A stretch of 64,000 bases of DNA from NCBI GenBank assembly GCA_949358305.1, contig OX442317.1, forward strand, positions 10,358,186-10,422,185, written 5' to 3'. The notes below the pieces were generated by a model. The model ran no database searches. It saw only the letters and a program-made list of their open reading frames with translations, and was not told the DNA's origin. This DNA comes from Strigamia acuminata. Its lineage: Eukaryota > Arthropoda > Chilopoda > Geophilomorpha > Linotaeniidae. The translations under genes and the position numbers were made by a program. Shown here one piece after another: positions 24,789-37,733 of the stretch; position 1 is the first letter of the stretch; every line of letters begins with the position of its first letter.

Positions 24789-27699
24789 GTAAGTGTAATT
24801 TTTTTTATACTATCCAGAAAATTCTGATATCCAACCTTGCTGTTCTGTATCAAACGGATTTTATTGTGTCACAGAAGATTGTGTGGTTTCAGTGATTTAT
24901 AGATTAATAAGCGGTTTGCGAACAATTTATATTGCTTAATCCTTCATGACCATGCTAAAACTGTTGGGTTTTGTTAATTCATTTAAGATTTTTTTTTATT
25001 TTAAACTTATGTTATAACAAATTTTAATAAATATTCCATGCACGATGCGTGGGCGACGTCTACTTGTGGATTAAAAACTGCAAAGCCAGAGTCCATAAAC
25101 AGAAAACACATTTTTGATTGTATAATTGTGGCGATCTCCCTTCGCAACTACTTGTACTTTGCAGATTTTTAGTCCCCATTTGCTTAGCAAAATCGCGACG
25201 TACAGTACTTGTATTCGCAGCTGTGAAGTTGAAAATCACTTAGAAACGTTAACAGCCTAGCATTTCTTCTGTGCAATCTCTCAAATACATTTCTCGCAGT
25301 GCCACCCCACCTCTTTTAACTTCTATCCTTCTTGCTAAAATCTGCAATTTCTCCGCTAAACCTTCAGCCCCACCCGCATTAAAGCCAAATCCCCAAAAAA
25401 AGAATAAAGATATAAAAAAAGAAAAAGAAGAAGAAAAAAATAGTTGCCCTCGAGATTGCACGTTGGTAATGTGGCTTTCTTTTTCTTCTTTTTTTGACAA
25501 TCTTTAAACTCCTACTTTTACCATTGAAATGGAATCGAATTGAAGAAATGCATCGTGCAAACAAACATGAGTCGAAATTGGAGTGCTCTTTAATTCCCCT
25601 TTTTCCGTTACTGCGCGCTGTATTTCCCCCTGCGGTGCATTTGAAGATAAGTCGTGCCAACGGAGCAGTCGACAGTCGACTGAATCGGTTTTTATTTTTA
25701 AATTGGACTTTGATCCGCTTCGTTGTCAAACAAATTCCCTCGCAGGCAAAACATTGTGCAACTGACAATCAAAAATGAAAATGGTGTTGCGGGCAGAGCG
25801 GAATATAGCGCAGGAACAGGAACAGAGCGGAGCAGTGCGGAGCAGCCCAACTTCGATATGAATTATCCTCATCATCATAATCTCGACGTCGTTCGTTTTT
25901 AAGACCCCTTTTCATGCCCACCGGAAGTACCTCGTTGGTCTTGAGGGCTTTCCATGATGGCCTTCATTTCCTCCAATCTTTCTTTTCTTTCCCTTTCCTC
26001 CTAATATGCGAGATAATGGCGCCAGGGTTCGATTCATTCTCGGTAATACGATTATTGGATAAACATGGCCGGCATCAATTGGCCCTTGGGGTTGGTTCTG
26101 TGTCTATCTAGATATGGTTGATGTGGTGTGGTGTGGTTGGAAAATGACAAGTGATCATACGACATTTGATCGATTGTGTATCTTTCGCTGAAATTGCTTC
26201 TGCACTGCAAACCCAACCCGAGCAATGTTTGCTCTCCTCAAGTCGACTCCGTGTTACAAATTTTATCTCGATACCAAGAGTTTTCCAACTGATTAAATCA
26301 AAGACTAAATCAATCGGTTGCATGATTTAAGAAAGAAGATTGGAAACAATAGTTTAAAAAAACTAAGTTTTTAGGGGTCTGTATTAACCAAAAGATTGAA
26401 GGTCCACAGGCGCCGCAACTCTTAATACTTAACCGTGGTGGTAGGTCAGTAAAAAAGGCGTCCGTTTGTGAAATCTAATATTTGTTGGATGCAGGATATC
26501 AGCCCGGGTGCTTACAAAATGGCGAACTGTAGTACGCGAATTAAGGCAGCAATACCGTATCTCACTGAGGGAGAGCGTCGTCAATTACAAACGCGCTTTG
26601 AAGATTATTTTATTCTCCCACGATCGCGCATACGTTGGGTGCACGCGCTCGCAGGCGCCTAACAGCGAACCGCGTCTTCAATTCTTCAAGACGTCAAATA
26701 ATTCGCAAATATGTCCAGAAATGGAGAGGAAGTCACTAGGTTTGGCTAAAAATGTCAGCGGATTATGCCCGACTGACAGGCTTTTTTTTCGTTACAGTGA
26801 ACGCAAAATAGGGTGATATGAAAAAGGCGCTGGTCGTGTAGGCAACCACGAGAATTCTAGCTAGAATTGTGCTCTGTGCGTTGTGAAGCACCATGAAAAT
26901 GTGCTCCGAAACTCTCAATTACGATCAGAGCTGTTACTATAAGTAGGAGGCGAAAGTAATTCTGTCTAAAATTAGAAAATGAGGAAACCTTTGATCACAT
27001 GTTCTCGGCCAATCCTATTTTTAAGGGGAAATATCTCAAAATAGGTGATCAAAGTCAAATATTTAAATAAATTACAAATAAATTACAAACATAGCCAATT
27101 TCTCATGGTTATCCCAGGAAATATCATACTCCAAACCAGGCAAAAATACAGATGAAATGAAAAGAATAAATAGGGGCAAAATAATTTACAATAAGGCACA
27201 AAAATTCCAGAAAAAATGAAGTTATTTAAAAGGACAAAATTATTTCCAACAAAAATGAGGCAAATAAAGAAATGGCGCAAAATTTCGAATTTTTAAACTG
27301 TTGCAAGCCAGGACCATGACAAAGTTTCGAAAGTAAGCTTTCTTCTTCTCTATTTTCTTGCTGTACTTTTCAAAATTACACAAGAACACAACTGTAGGAC
27401 CGAATTCAACTCTCTTTTCTGATGGCTGCAATTAGAAAGTTAGAACAGCCAACCAATGGGAAAGCAAATTTAAACAAAATGGATTAGAGCGAGAGAAAGT
27501 CGATGATTGGTTTTGATTGGCTCTTACCAATCAACATTGAACAAATGCATTCTTTTATGCTTTTTGCTTTGTTAATTCTTGCAAATTCAAACTGCGCATC
27601 ACATTTTCCATGTCATTTTCAATCAAGAACCATACTATACATGTATGTATTGTAAATTACTTTTATTAATGGGTTTTATTGTTTATTTACTTATTTTAG
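24789..27699. other. Probable intron or intergenic DNA
   Basis: No supported exon. Frames near 25380-25770 and 26470-26820 overlap on both strands with no recognisable family. The latter is slightly GC-rich. If 24718-24788 is the first exon of the WIF gene, the missing exon(s) for the N-terminal WIF domain should lie here or before 34884. Confidence 0.4.
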
Positions 27700-28560
27700 C
27701 ATTATTAGGCCTGATGTTAAGTTTAATACTGCTAAAGCAATGACTATAGAATTAGGAAATTATCTGCGCTGTGCAGAAGCAGAGTGGGATATTCCAGCCT
27801 GGTTTGAAATTAAAGGTGAAGTAACTTCTGTAACTCCTCCCAGAACGTACAGTACCTGGTTCAAGGGTTTGCAAGATGAGATGCCAATGTCTTGTGCAGG
27901 GGAGCACGCGCTATGCATGTCGGCATGTTTACATCGGCTTTGGGGAAAATCACCCATTTACTGGTAAAATTTGCCACACGCATGTTATTTGGTTATTTGC
28001 ATGCCAAGCTGAAGCCAAAGCTGATGAAAACAGCTCGAGTGATTTCTTTTTGTCACCAGTGGAGTTGTTTTTAAGTAAAAAAGAAATCAAATTTACTTAT
28101 TCAAATTCAAAATGTCTGTCTAAAGTTGAGTAATATTTTTATTGCTTTTCTTCGTGTTCCTGGTCCTGGTGTTACGAAGGACAGCATTTGTAAATGAATT
28201 GCATTTAAAGAGTATTATAATTATACATCTCTTTAGCGAATGGCATAATCCTGTCGTTTTACACAATTTTTACTCCATTTGGGTTCACACCTGCCAGTTA
28301 TACCATTCAACACCTACTAAGCACCATTTCAGATGTTATAAATTGTGCCGAGGTATCTATCACGCTTTTACACCTTTTTACACCTCGCGCTGATACTTTC
28401 TTCTCGCACACACGCGCAGACGTTGATGGGTAGTTGCAGGAAAGCATTTTTGCCAGAAATTGGATGAATTTGTGCGACGAGTGCATAAAAACAGCAAGAC
28501 AGGTGTCTCTAGTTCTGAATATTATCACACTAACAACAACTGGCAGAGTTATACCAACGA
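27700..28560 (+). pseudogene. Decayed coding-like stretch, origin unknown
   Basis: After a plausible acceptor (TTATTTTAG) an open frame reads FNTAKAMTIELGNYLRCAEA, then EWDIPAWFEIKGEVTS and STWFKGLQDEMP. Coding-like sequence continues in a shifted frame after about 27880 (PFTGKICHTHVIWLFACQAE, then SSSDFFLSPVELFLSKKEI). A further open piece near 28435-28567 includes CQKLDEFVRRVHKNSKTG and EYYHTNNNWQSYTNEYLE. Frame changes and stops between the pieces suggest a broken gene or transposon-encoded protein. I do not recognise the family. Confidence 0.3.
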
Positions 28561-29614
28561 GTATTTAGAATGAATGGGTTTTCAGCTGCACAGAAAAGTT
28601 TTTTTTGGAGCTAAAGCATTGCCGGGGCTGTCAGTTCAAAGTGATGTAGATTAAGCTCAAGTAAAGTGACTGTCAGTTATGCATGTTGCATATTGATTTT
28701 ATGTTGCATTTGCTTTATTTTTTTCAGGTTATTGAATAGTTAAAATACAAATTGGTTTACTGTTAGCTCTAAATTATTTACCTTTTGTCATATCACTTCC
28801 AAATCTGGACAACATTGTGTGTGCTTTTCACCTGGATTTACTGTCATTGATAATTGTATCAAATATCAATAAAATGTCAGACTTTTCTATTATCCAACTG
28901 AAAACAACATTCCTTTTCTGCTCAAGTAGTGTAAGGACACTCAATGAAATTGAAAACAAAATCTATTTTAGAACAGGTATGGGACAGGCCCAAGGTGTTA
29001 AAACTTAGTTGCAAACATGTGTGTGAAAAGATGTTCCACTTAAATCCATCACGGCAACAAATTAAATTTTCTTAAAAGCACGCGAGCCATTTAAGATAAT
29101 CGGATAAGAAGTTGAAACGCTCAACCTTTTTTTCTCCAACAAAAACCGCTTTAAGATCAGAGCAGGTGACGAGTTTAGAAGAAATCTTGGATCAGGATAG
29201 AAGAGAGGTGCGAGAATGTGACAAATGTACTAATAACAAGTTTAGACAGAAGACATTTTTCTACCGTTGATATCTGACAATTTTCTTCTGAAAGACATGC
29301 AGTAATGGTCCCACCACGCACCACTATTGGACATGGTTGAGCTAAGAATTCAGAGATATGATAATGGACGTTTCTTGCTGGCTCACAAAACAGTCGAACG
29401 AAAAAAGCCAGCTTACTGCCGCTTAAGCGAACCCAGAACAATAACCACAACCGCAGTATCAAGTAACATTATGGTTAGCGATCGGCTTGAATGTTCTTGG
29501 GAACTGGACGAGCTGTGGTGCGGCTCAATATTCTTATACAACTCAGAGATCCTGTATGAATGGAGAAAGAAAGAGAAAAAAGAAAATATGAAAAAAAAAA
29601 TTAAAAAAAAAATT
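28561..29614. other. Non-coding DNA, no gene seen
   Basis: Nothing recognisable apart from the A-rich tract that becomes the tRNA terminator at its end. Confidence 0.5.
29603..29612 (-). terminator. RNA polymerase III T-run terminator
   Basis: Ten A residues on the + strand give an uninterrupted T10 on the minus strand two bases after the tRNA 3' end, which is the standard Pol III stop signal. A further A-run lies beyond it. Confidence 0.85.
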
Positions 29615-29696
29615 CGTCGTGAACAGGATTCGAACCTGTGCGGGATAATCCCATCTGATTTCGAGTCAGACGCCTTAACCACTCGGCCATCACGAC
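29615..29696 (-). tRNA. tRNA-Ser(CGA)
   Basis: On the minus strand the 82-base sequence folds as a class II tRNA. The acceptor stem GTCGTGA pairs perfectly with TCACGAC, with G as discriminator base (29615). The D arm reads GGCCGAGTGGTTAAGGC (A box). The anticodon stem TCTGA/TCAGA carries loop CTCGAAA with anticodon CGA (29663-29661). A long variable arm (GGGATTATCCC) is present as expected for serine. The T arm contains GGTTCGAATCC (B box). No intron is present. It decodes UCG. Both internal promoter boxes are intact and a T-run follows, so it looks functional. Confidence 0.96.
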
Positions 29697-32600
29697 ACGT
29701 TTGATTAGCCACTTATAGTAAAATGTAAACTAATACACTAATTTATAAAAAATAAGAAACATACATATGCTGTATCACAGTAAGAAGAAAGCTGCACTGT
29801 GGTACTGAATATATATTTTATAATGTTGGTGCACCAACCGGCTGCAGTGCTGCAGTGACTCGGATTGTAGAAGCGCTTTAGCGCGCAGACGAGAGGTCTC
29901 GACACGTCGCCCCTCGACAACTACAATAAAACCATAAACCCTGAAACCACATGTATCCACGCTTGTTTTGATTGCTTAAACATTGTCTCGTCGAACGTGT
30001 TAAAATTTCAACCAATAATTTAAGATATTTTTCCTTCTCGCAACCGCTTGGCGTTTCCCCACTTTCTCGCCAGGTCGGAGGTCACGCCTGGCCGCTTCGA
30101 AAAGGAAGAAAGATGTCGACGTTGCAACTACATCGTGACGACATTACATTTATCAAAGGACATGATGAATGTTACAGATTACACCGCAGATTTCAAGGAA
30201 GAACAACTAGTATCTCATAATGCGTTGTGATCTTTGACATGCCCATCTTGATGATGGCGGAGCAAGGCCCGAGTCGAGTTGCACTGCCCACTGCCCGTAT
30301 TATTATGTGGACTGTGATTATACCAGACACGACGTCATTCTGTTGGCTTTGGAAGAAATGTGAGAAAACCCGTTTCGGCCCGAGTTATACTCTTTTTCGA
30401 GTAAAATTAAATTCTCAGATAATCTGCAGGTGTAATAGAAAGTTCACCTTGAAGAGGCATTTGTGTGTAAGTAAACTCTTAGCGGAAATTGGGTTTGGTC
30501 TCGCCGGTCTCGGTCTCGGTCTCCTGCTTGGCTATTTCGAATGAGCTGCGAGCGGTCGAGGAAAGAGCTGATTTCCGTTCAAACAAATCGTCCGAGTTTT
30601 CTTCAACTAATTGCATCGTGCAGTATAATTTCTTTTTTTTATACGGCCTCTTTAACTGATTTTTTTTTCTTTCTCTTTTTATTTTGATAGAAATCCGGTG
30701 AAAATAGGTCACATTCTTCCGATTTGACGAATGGACGAAAATTTGGTTTCGACAGGGCCGACTTGGGCGCGATGTCGGCGGCCACGGCGAAAGCAAATTT
30801 CCGTCCGAATGTGCATTCGTCAAATTTTTATTAATTTCAACCAGATACAATAGATTTTATTTTCAAATTTTTGTTTAAAAATAGTAAAGTTTTGGACGCC
30901 AAAAAGGAAAATTAATAGAAAATGCACGCCGTCCATTCACCGTCCAATCACAGGATGCGTTTGTCATGTGCGGCGCACCTGAGTCTGAATGAGGAGAGCC
31001 GGTGATTTGATTCCCAGTCCTGAATTCCAGAGTCTGGCTTTTTTGTGATATTCATGACCATGTAAGTTATTAGTTATTACCCTCGTCTGTTGAATTTTTC
31101 AACAATTTTTCAATCAAATTTAAAGTTATATGACTACTTGAATAGTAATTTGTGTTTGAGAAGATTGGAAAATAGTCGAGTTGGGGATTTCGCAATACCA
31201 ATACCACATTACAACTTCACAACCATCATCTACAGTTTGCACCCGACATCTTGATGCTCAATTCAATCTGCGCATTATGTTTTGCGCACATAATTCCCAC
31301 GTATGGCAAATCCACAACATTGCCAATAAAATCAATACAAGTAATGAAAAAAGTAGCTATAATTCACAATTTGAACAACATTTGAACCATTTCGACTGTC
31401 TGCGCGGACAAACAGCCTCCTGACGATTAATATAATGATAAACAACAAGAAAGAAATAAAATAAAATGCATTTACAATAAACTGGATGATAGTCACGTTA
31501 AATGCACGCGCCAAATGTGATGCACAGTTTGGATTTAGCGGTGTGAAAATGTGACACTGGGTAAGCGAGAATTGATACAGCTTCTTTCGGTAAAGCGACA
31601 TGAGTCAATAAACACAATTGGTGTTGAGGGGGTCATTTACTTTAAATATGGAGTTGACCACAAGTCCGCGAGACAACTGTATAAGTGGAATAAAACACAA
31701 CCTCTCTTTGCAATGTAAAACCACACAATCAATGCAGCAAGAGGAACTTGTGCAGTATTCTTAGCGGGCAAACGTACAACGGAAAGAATTCCGAACGGAA
31801 GAGAATTATTTTTACTCGAAATTTTCAGTTTGTTTTCAGTTTAGTTGAGAAAAAAATCACAGCAATCTAAACAATAATTCGAACAGACCTTACTCAACTC
31901 AGCATTTTTATCATAAAAAATAAATATCAACTGCCAAACAATTCCTTTAATTTTGTCTTTAAATGTGAATTTGATTTTGCATTAAATCGAATCCCAATAT
32001 GTTGGTAGCACTTAAGGGTTTTCCATCTAACTCATTTCAATTTATTTGCAAATATTTTTATCAGCATCAAAGAATTTCTCTTCTTAAATCAATGTTGATG
32101 TTGAGAATCGATTTTGGAGGGAAACAGTTGTGTATTGGAATTCATCCGGCACTGCTGAAGATTTTTTGTGCCTTAGTGCGGATTTAAAGTGACTTAGGGG
32201 ACATTAGGGGGGGATATCTTGGCTTTAGAAAACGTAATCAAGGATTTCTTTGCAGCAAGTGTCACTGCATGTGTTCACCACGCTATAAATTGCTTTATTA
32301 TGCCCGGCAAAGCGTGTAGAAATAGAAAACAAAAATTCAAAACTAATTACACTTTTTTTGCGCACTATTATGCAATACACATAATAGAAGAGAACACTAG
32401 CAATTTGTCACAGTTGTTGGCTTTTATCCCTCGATACTCTATGGCCCTGTTGATAGGTTAAGTTTGTACTTTGAAATTGTCTTTCCTCGTTGGTCTTATC
32501 GCTCGATTCGACTCGACTGCATCGTGGATTGGGATTGGGATTGCACCGAATATTCTCTAGGTATCTGAAACAAAAATTAATTAGTTGACAATTATTCGGT

Positions 32601-34883
32601 GTTTGGTTTGTATCTTGTTGAGCGTGTGGCAGTTACTCGATATCGGACAATTATTTGGTAGCTAGCAATTATCTGTACATGGAAATTATTTGCTTCTTTC
32701 TAATTATTTAGTAATTGCAAAATTTCTAGTTGCCAATTATTCGTTTTAGTTTTTAGTTTTAATTTTTACCTTTATCCTGCATTTGGAGAGTTTTATATTT
32801 GGCAATAATTTAAAAAATAATAATAGATAGGCTTTAATATTTGGTTTTAATAGAACGCGCGATTCTAATTCCTATACAACGTGGGTCTATATTGACCAAA
32901 ATTATTGAATTCATCATCTAAATTAACCAAAATGACTAAATTCAATATCTAAATTGAACAAAACAACGAAAATAACACAAAAAATTGAGGGGAAAATATG
33001 TAAGAAATATGTAGGTGTATGTACAATTAGAGCATTCGTGGTATCTGATATCTCAATTGTTTGATATTTTGCAATTAGGGTTTGATATTATGCGATTGTT
33101 TGATATTTTGCGATTACATTATGTGTACGTTTAGGGCAATTTTGAGACTGAAATTTCTGAAAGCATAAGCTATTCAGACACCAGTAGTGCATTCAAAAAG
33201 TCGTGTTTTAAGTGTTTTCGGTCTTTGTATTTTTTTGTATTTTTGTATTTTAGTAAGATGACAAAACAAAATCATCAACAGCCAAGCCACTTGAGACACG
33301 ACTTTGTGAATGCAACTAGTGTAAAGACAAATTGTGCAAAAATCCTCACGATTATTTCTGTGCAGACAATTGGATTTCCTTTAAATGTAACTTTGAGGAA
33401 GTCAATAGTTACACAGTTGGCAACTTTCTTTTGACAGCAAATTTTCAAGTGCAATGACCTCAATCTCGACTTTAAGACCTTAAGCAGTCGGTTCGGTCCC
33501 GACTCGAGCTACAAGTCTACAAGCCTTGAATTATTTGCTCAGGGACACCATTTTGTCTGCATTCATTAGTTGAATAAAAGGCCTTTAATATTACTGAGAC
33601 AATCAAGGAAATGTCTGCTCTTCAGAAATTATTCATAAATCTTTGTCATTTTAAAACTCAAGTAAATTGAAGGAAATAAGTTAGTTTGCTTTTATTCTCA
33701 TTTGTTGTTCTTCTTGATTTGATAGAAATACTATAAATTAATTGTCTTAAATTGGCAGAATGTTTGACAAAAATCATTTGTAATGAGGTTTATGTTGTGT
33801 TGATCCTTAAATAAGAATAAGTGGTTTGCAAGAGGCAAGCTAGTCACATGACAGGAACCTTTAAGCAATTTTCAGCTAGCAGGTGCAGCTGAAGGAATTG
33901 TGGAAATGAGTAATCAATGGTTATCAAGCGTTCGCTTAACTCGACAAACTTGTTCCAACACAGTATGCGCTTCGATATTTGAAGCTACCACTTTTTCTAC
34001 TTATATGAAACTACTACGTTGTATAGGTGCGTTCAAATTGTGTAAGCAATTACTTGAAGTTGACTAAAATAGATAAATCTAAGTGAAATAAACAAAACAT
34101 GTCATTTTGGCACTTTACTAGAATACAGTTTTAGATTTAAACAAATTTTGCTTAACCAAATGGACAGTCAATCAAACGTTCGGCGAATTCAGCTTTGCAA
34201 TGGTCGGAAGAGCCGATATCGACAAATGAAGAAGTGAAATTGCCATCGTTTTGAGCAATACTGGCAGCAGATGTTCAATATTCCATGTTATTTCATCAAA
34301 ATGGATGGTTCAAATGTATTGAAGATGATATCGCAATGCTTGCCTAGCATTTAATAAAAAAAGGAACATTCTTCTCCTCCCTAATTTTTAAGCCAATTGC
34401 TACAGAAGGAAAAAAATTTAGTGATTTTTTATTATTTTTTTATTTTTTTATTTTTTTTTTTTTGGATTTCTTTTCTTATTTTTCAATTTCATTTTTGTTT
34501 ATAACCAATAAACATTTAATTTGTTTTTGCCATGAAATGACTTTTTTCTAACTTGTATTAGATTTTTGTTTTTCCATTTCTATGCAAGCTTTAGGGCTTG
34601 AAGTTCCATAAACTGGTACATCGCAAAACATTTCTTTACACATTTCTAAGCTGATAATGGTTTTGAGATTGCTGAAAGCATCACACAAACAGATAGAATA
34701 CAGATGCGAGCAAAACTTTGACTGATGGAAGGGAAATCACATTTTTTATGATGCTTTAATCAAAATGCACCACCAGATGGCATAAATTGGCATCCGAAGT
34801 TAATGCAGGATGACATTTTATTTTATCTTATACTTGGGCAACAGCTGAACCATGCATTCATTCATTCATTTCGTTTTTTTCAG
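29697..34883. other. Probable intron with a CpG-richer segment
   Basis: No supported exon. The stretch 29880-30970 is visibly richer in GC and CpG than its surroundings and could be regulatory. Degenerate AT-rich tandem words occur at about 32570-32750 and 33050-33120. The region ends with the polypyrimidine tract of the acceptor at 34882-34883. Confidence 0.4.
33056..33117. repeat. Degenerate 18-21 bp tandem repeat
   Basis: Three copies of ATTGTTTGATATTTTGCG-like units (the middle unit is longer) are read directly. Confidence 0.6.
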
Positions 34884-34986
34884 ATCCATTACAATTTTGA
34901 GCAACTCCATTCTTTCAATCAGAGCATTCTCGATCATCCAAGTGTTTCCATAGCAACGCGGGGGCGAGTGCCCAAGAGACCAACAG
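34884..34986 (+). CDS. WIF1/shf: WIF1/Shifted-like gene, WIF-domain middle exon
   Basis: This 103-base exon has acceptor TTTTTTTCAG and donor ACAG|GTAAGA; only the phase-0 frame is open and it leaves in phase 1. It encodes IHYNFEQLHSFNQSILDHPS, then VSIATRGRVPKRPT. This matches the WIF-domain segment of WIF1/Shifted, where an aromatic-rich Y-x-F strand is followed by L-x-S/T-(F/M/L)-(N/D)-x-(S/G)-I, then P-(S/T)-(V/L)-x-(I/V) and G-(R/T)-(V/I)-P. The family protein is secreted: the vertebrate form binds Wnt, and fly Shifted binds proteoglycans and aids Hedgehog spread. The donor is in phase with the next two exons. The upstream half of the domain was not found. Confidence 0.88.
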
Positions 34987-35431
34987 GTAAGATGGCAAAA
35001 TCCAATCCACAATTCCACAGCTGGTAAGGGAAAGTGGGGAAATAAAATAGAAAAACAATATAGAAAAAAAAAGGAAATGAATAAAAATATAACTTTTGAC
35101 TTTTGTTTGCCTTTTGGGATTGCGAGTAAATATTTTAACCCCGTTCCAAGACCATATAAAAAACAAACTTATTCCAAACTTTGCACTCTCACGTGCGCGT
35201 GCAATTTTGATTTATTGTTTTATTGGCTTGATTTTTTTTAACGCGCCAAAAATCAACAATGAAAATATTGAATGTGCGAGTGAAAAGATGACTGAAATCC
35301 TTGGTCTCGTACTGTTTAGACACGAATCCAATCTACTTAATGCAGCATCCTAATTAATAGTGTATGCAATACGGAACGGAGTATCATTTATTCACAATAT
35401 CACAAAACTCTGCAGCCTAGAGATTCATCTA

Positions 35432-35749
35432 ATTCTCATTGGTCAGCGAGCAAATTACTGCCGGTTTCCTCATGCATCAGAAATAAGTCCTGATAACTTG
35501 TTCGCTTTATTAAAAGAGGGGGCTTAGTGCACTAAAGCTGCTCCGGAACGGAAAGGATTCCCGGCAACTTATTTATTTTATCGAAAGAGGGCACTGATCC
35601 ACATTAGAGCGCTCCAACTAACAATTAATTCATTCTGAGTGGGCGTGTTTGTTGCTAGGCCACCATGTCCAATGCTATGACGAAGTTAGCTTATTTCCTA
35701 TGGCGTGGGTGCTTGAAATGATCAACTGTTCATTTCCTTTGTATCAACA
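35432..35749 (+). repeat. Dispersed repeat family A, copy in a WIF1/shf intron
   Basis: It begins ATTCTCATTGGTCAGCGAGC, has two internal units (GATAACTTGTTCGCTTTATT and GGCAACTTATTTATTTTATC), then CTCCAACTAACAATTAATTC, and ends near TTGTATCAAC. It lies between the two WIF-domain exons. It extends about 50 bases further at the 3' side than copy 1. Confidence 0.8.
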
Positions 35750-36287
35750 GCCGCCAGCCAATGGGAATTAGTGGATTCTGTGGGCAGATAAGACGAAGAC
35801 AATAATTTTTCTCAAAGGCGAGTTGTAATTTTTTTACTCCCTAGTTTTCCTTTTCACTGGGCCACACAAAAAAATGTCAAAATGTTTGCTTAAATTGACC
35901 TGACACGACTTGACGGTCGCCCTCTTGTGGCGGAAAGGTTCAACTATCTTGCATGCCGTGATTTTGAATATCAGCAAGTCAAATTGCTCGTCTTCCGTGG
36001 GAGTTTTGCGGCTGACCGAACACACGCAGACAGGGAAAGTAATTTCAGAAAGAAAATAAAATGCACTTAAATAGACATGCATTTCCATGTATATTGCATT
36101 GTGGGTAGCCAATAGATTGGATCGCGTGCAAAATCAATGGAAATGATTTAAATGCAAATTTTGTCAACTTTTCCTATCGAGAGATTAAGATTTGAAAAAG
36201 AGATGCGATGCAAGATGCAGCGAATTTGCTTATTCATGGCCACTTCTCTATTTTTTTTTTTTTTTTTTCTTTCTTTCTTTTCTTTAG

Positions 36288-36431
36288 TTTTTACCGTTTT
36301 TTTATCGTGTTCTGGGGACACGGAAGGCGTCGCTGTATTCGGTCTCTACTTACTACTACACAACCGTCACGGACGGGCCTTGCCTGGCATGCCGTTACGA
36401 ATGCAGCTCAACAAGAAATGTCGTTTAAAAG
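36288..36431 (+). CDS. WIF1/shf: WIF1/Shifted-like gene, WIF-domain C-terminal exon
   Basis: The exon is 144 bases, phase 1 to phase 1, with acceptor TTCTTTCTTTCTTTTCTTTAG and donor AAAAG|GTAAGC. It encodes VFTVFLSCSGDTEGVAVFGL, then YLLLHNRHGRALPGMPLRM and QLNKKCRLKG. The pattern F-x-x-x-(L/F)-x-C-x-G-x-x-x-G-(V/I)-A-x-F, followed by a G-x-x-L-P-G-x-P-L-R strand and K-x-C, is the end of the WIF domain. The two cysteines match the conserved disulphide pair of WIF1. The LPGxPLR stretch looks closer to fly Shifted than to vertebrate WIF1, from memory. The spliced product runs directly into the EGF exon. Confidence 0.93.
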
Positions 36432-37450
36432 GTAAGCCAACATTTTACTTACTAACTGCTAAGCGACTAGCAGTTGAGAGTTGACACGACGCAGGAAAAA
36501 GAAATGCAAATTTCGAATGTCATTATGACAGCTTGTCGATTCCGGCCGCTTAATTTGGACGAATGCACGTGCAATTTTTCCGGAAGACGGCTCTGCATTT
36601 AGCACGAGTTTATGCAGCGCGTGAAGTGAACATTGCGCCAAACATTCACAGATCCTTACTCACTCGATTTCCAAGTTCAACTCGTTTATGTATGCATGGA
36701 CGAATTTGTCATTCCATTTCAAGTCCCACACACCACACACCGCCCGTCGCGCTGCCGAGTCCAATGTGGCAAAGTCCTGTAGGCAAAATCAAATGAGCGC
36801 TCTTTTCCCTCATCTATCATAATATCTTTACAAACATGTCGTGTGAAATTGTGTTGCGCAGTCAAAGTTGGCATTGGAATATCTGAACTCAACTGAATTT
36901 AATTGGAATCTAACGCGCACTGCTGTTGGTCTTGTCGTGGTAATGCCACACTTTCACCTGCTGTGTTTGCTTTTGTGGGAAGAAGAGAACAAAAATTAAA
37001 AGTTGCAGCAATTCCTTTCATTTTGAATGAAGGCCATGTATAAAATAGACAGATAAACTCTAATACAAAAATTCAAAAAATGTGAACGAATGACTCGAAT
37101 GAGCAAGGTATATGTGTACGAGCAATTTTTTGTTTTAGTTTAAACATTCCCTTCAATCCCAAGCAGCAAGTACTATTGGATTAATGAAGAGTCTATATAG
37201 ATTCTGTTAGTCCAGTATTGGCCCTAGGTCACTGGTATTGGACCAACATATTTCCGACATTGGTTTTCCTTATTATGCCCATATTGCTAACCATTGTTGG
37301 TGTTTACTTCGGAAAATATTACTCCACATATTTTTGTCCAATATTTTTTAATATTGTGTTTTAAACGTTGGAACCGTATTTGAAATCTGTATAGAGGGCA
37401 GATATCTACATACAGAGAGCCCAAAATCTTTTTGTATCTTCCCTTTAATT

Positions 37451-37733
37451 CAGCGTTTTCCAAAGTGTGGGGCGCGAGCTGTATTTTGGGGGGGCATAGG
37501 CACAATGTAACAATCTAACTAACTTGTAGAAATGACGCCCCCCCCCCCCCTAGAATAGTACACTACAAACTTATGTAAAATTTTATGTAAAATTTTATGC
37601 AAATTTTTTTTTTCTTTTTTTCTTTTTAGTAGTTTATTTTTGAAAAATTTAATGCACCGGTAGATGAAGTGGGGCACGGAAGATCGCCTTGTTTAAAAAT
37701 AGGTCGCGATGCTAAAAAGTTAGTGAACCCCTG
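37451..37733 (+). mobile_element. hAT-like MITE family 1, short copy with TSD
   Basis: It starts CAGCGTTTTCCAAAGTGTGG, then GGCGCGAGCTG, and ends GGTCGCGATGCTAAAAAGTT followed by AGTGAACCCCTG. Perfect 8-bp target duplications CTTTAATT flank it (37443-37450 and 37734-37741). At 283 bp it is about half the length of the 43146 copy, consistent with internal deletion. It includes a C-run near 37538-37550. There is no coding capacity. Confidence 0.93.

Noticed and set aside
29327-29712. Open frames on both strands overlapping the tRNA
   Set aside because: They run through a tRNA-Ser gene and its poly-T terminator, so they are shadows.
31066-31250. Open stretch with AIPIPHYNFTT, considered as the missing WIF N-terminal exon
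   Set aside because: It superficially resembles the P-x-IP...NFT part of the WIF domain, but there is no tryptophan after it, no donor site before the stop, and part of it is a word repeated near 42630.
36152-36484. Long open frame covering a WIF-domain exon as an intact gene
   Set aside because: The reading upstream of 36288 is a polypyrimidine tract (a poly-F translation). The real coding part is only 36288-36431, bounded by splice sites.
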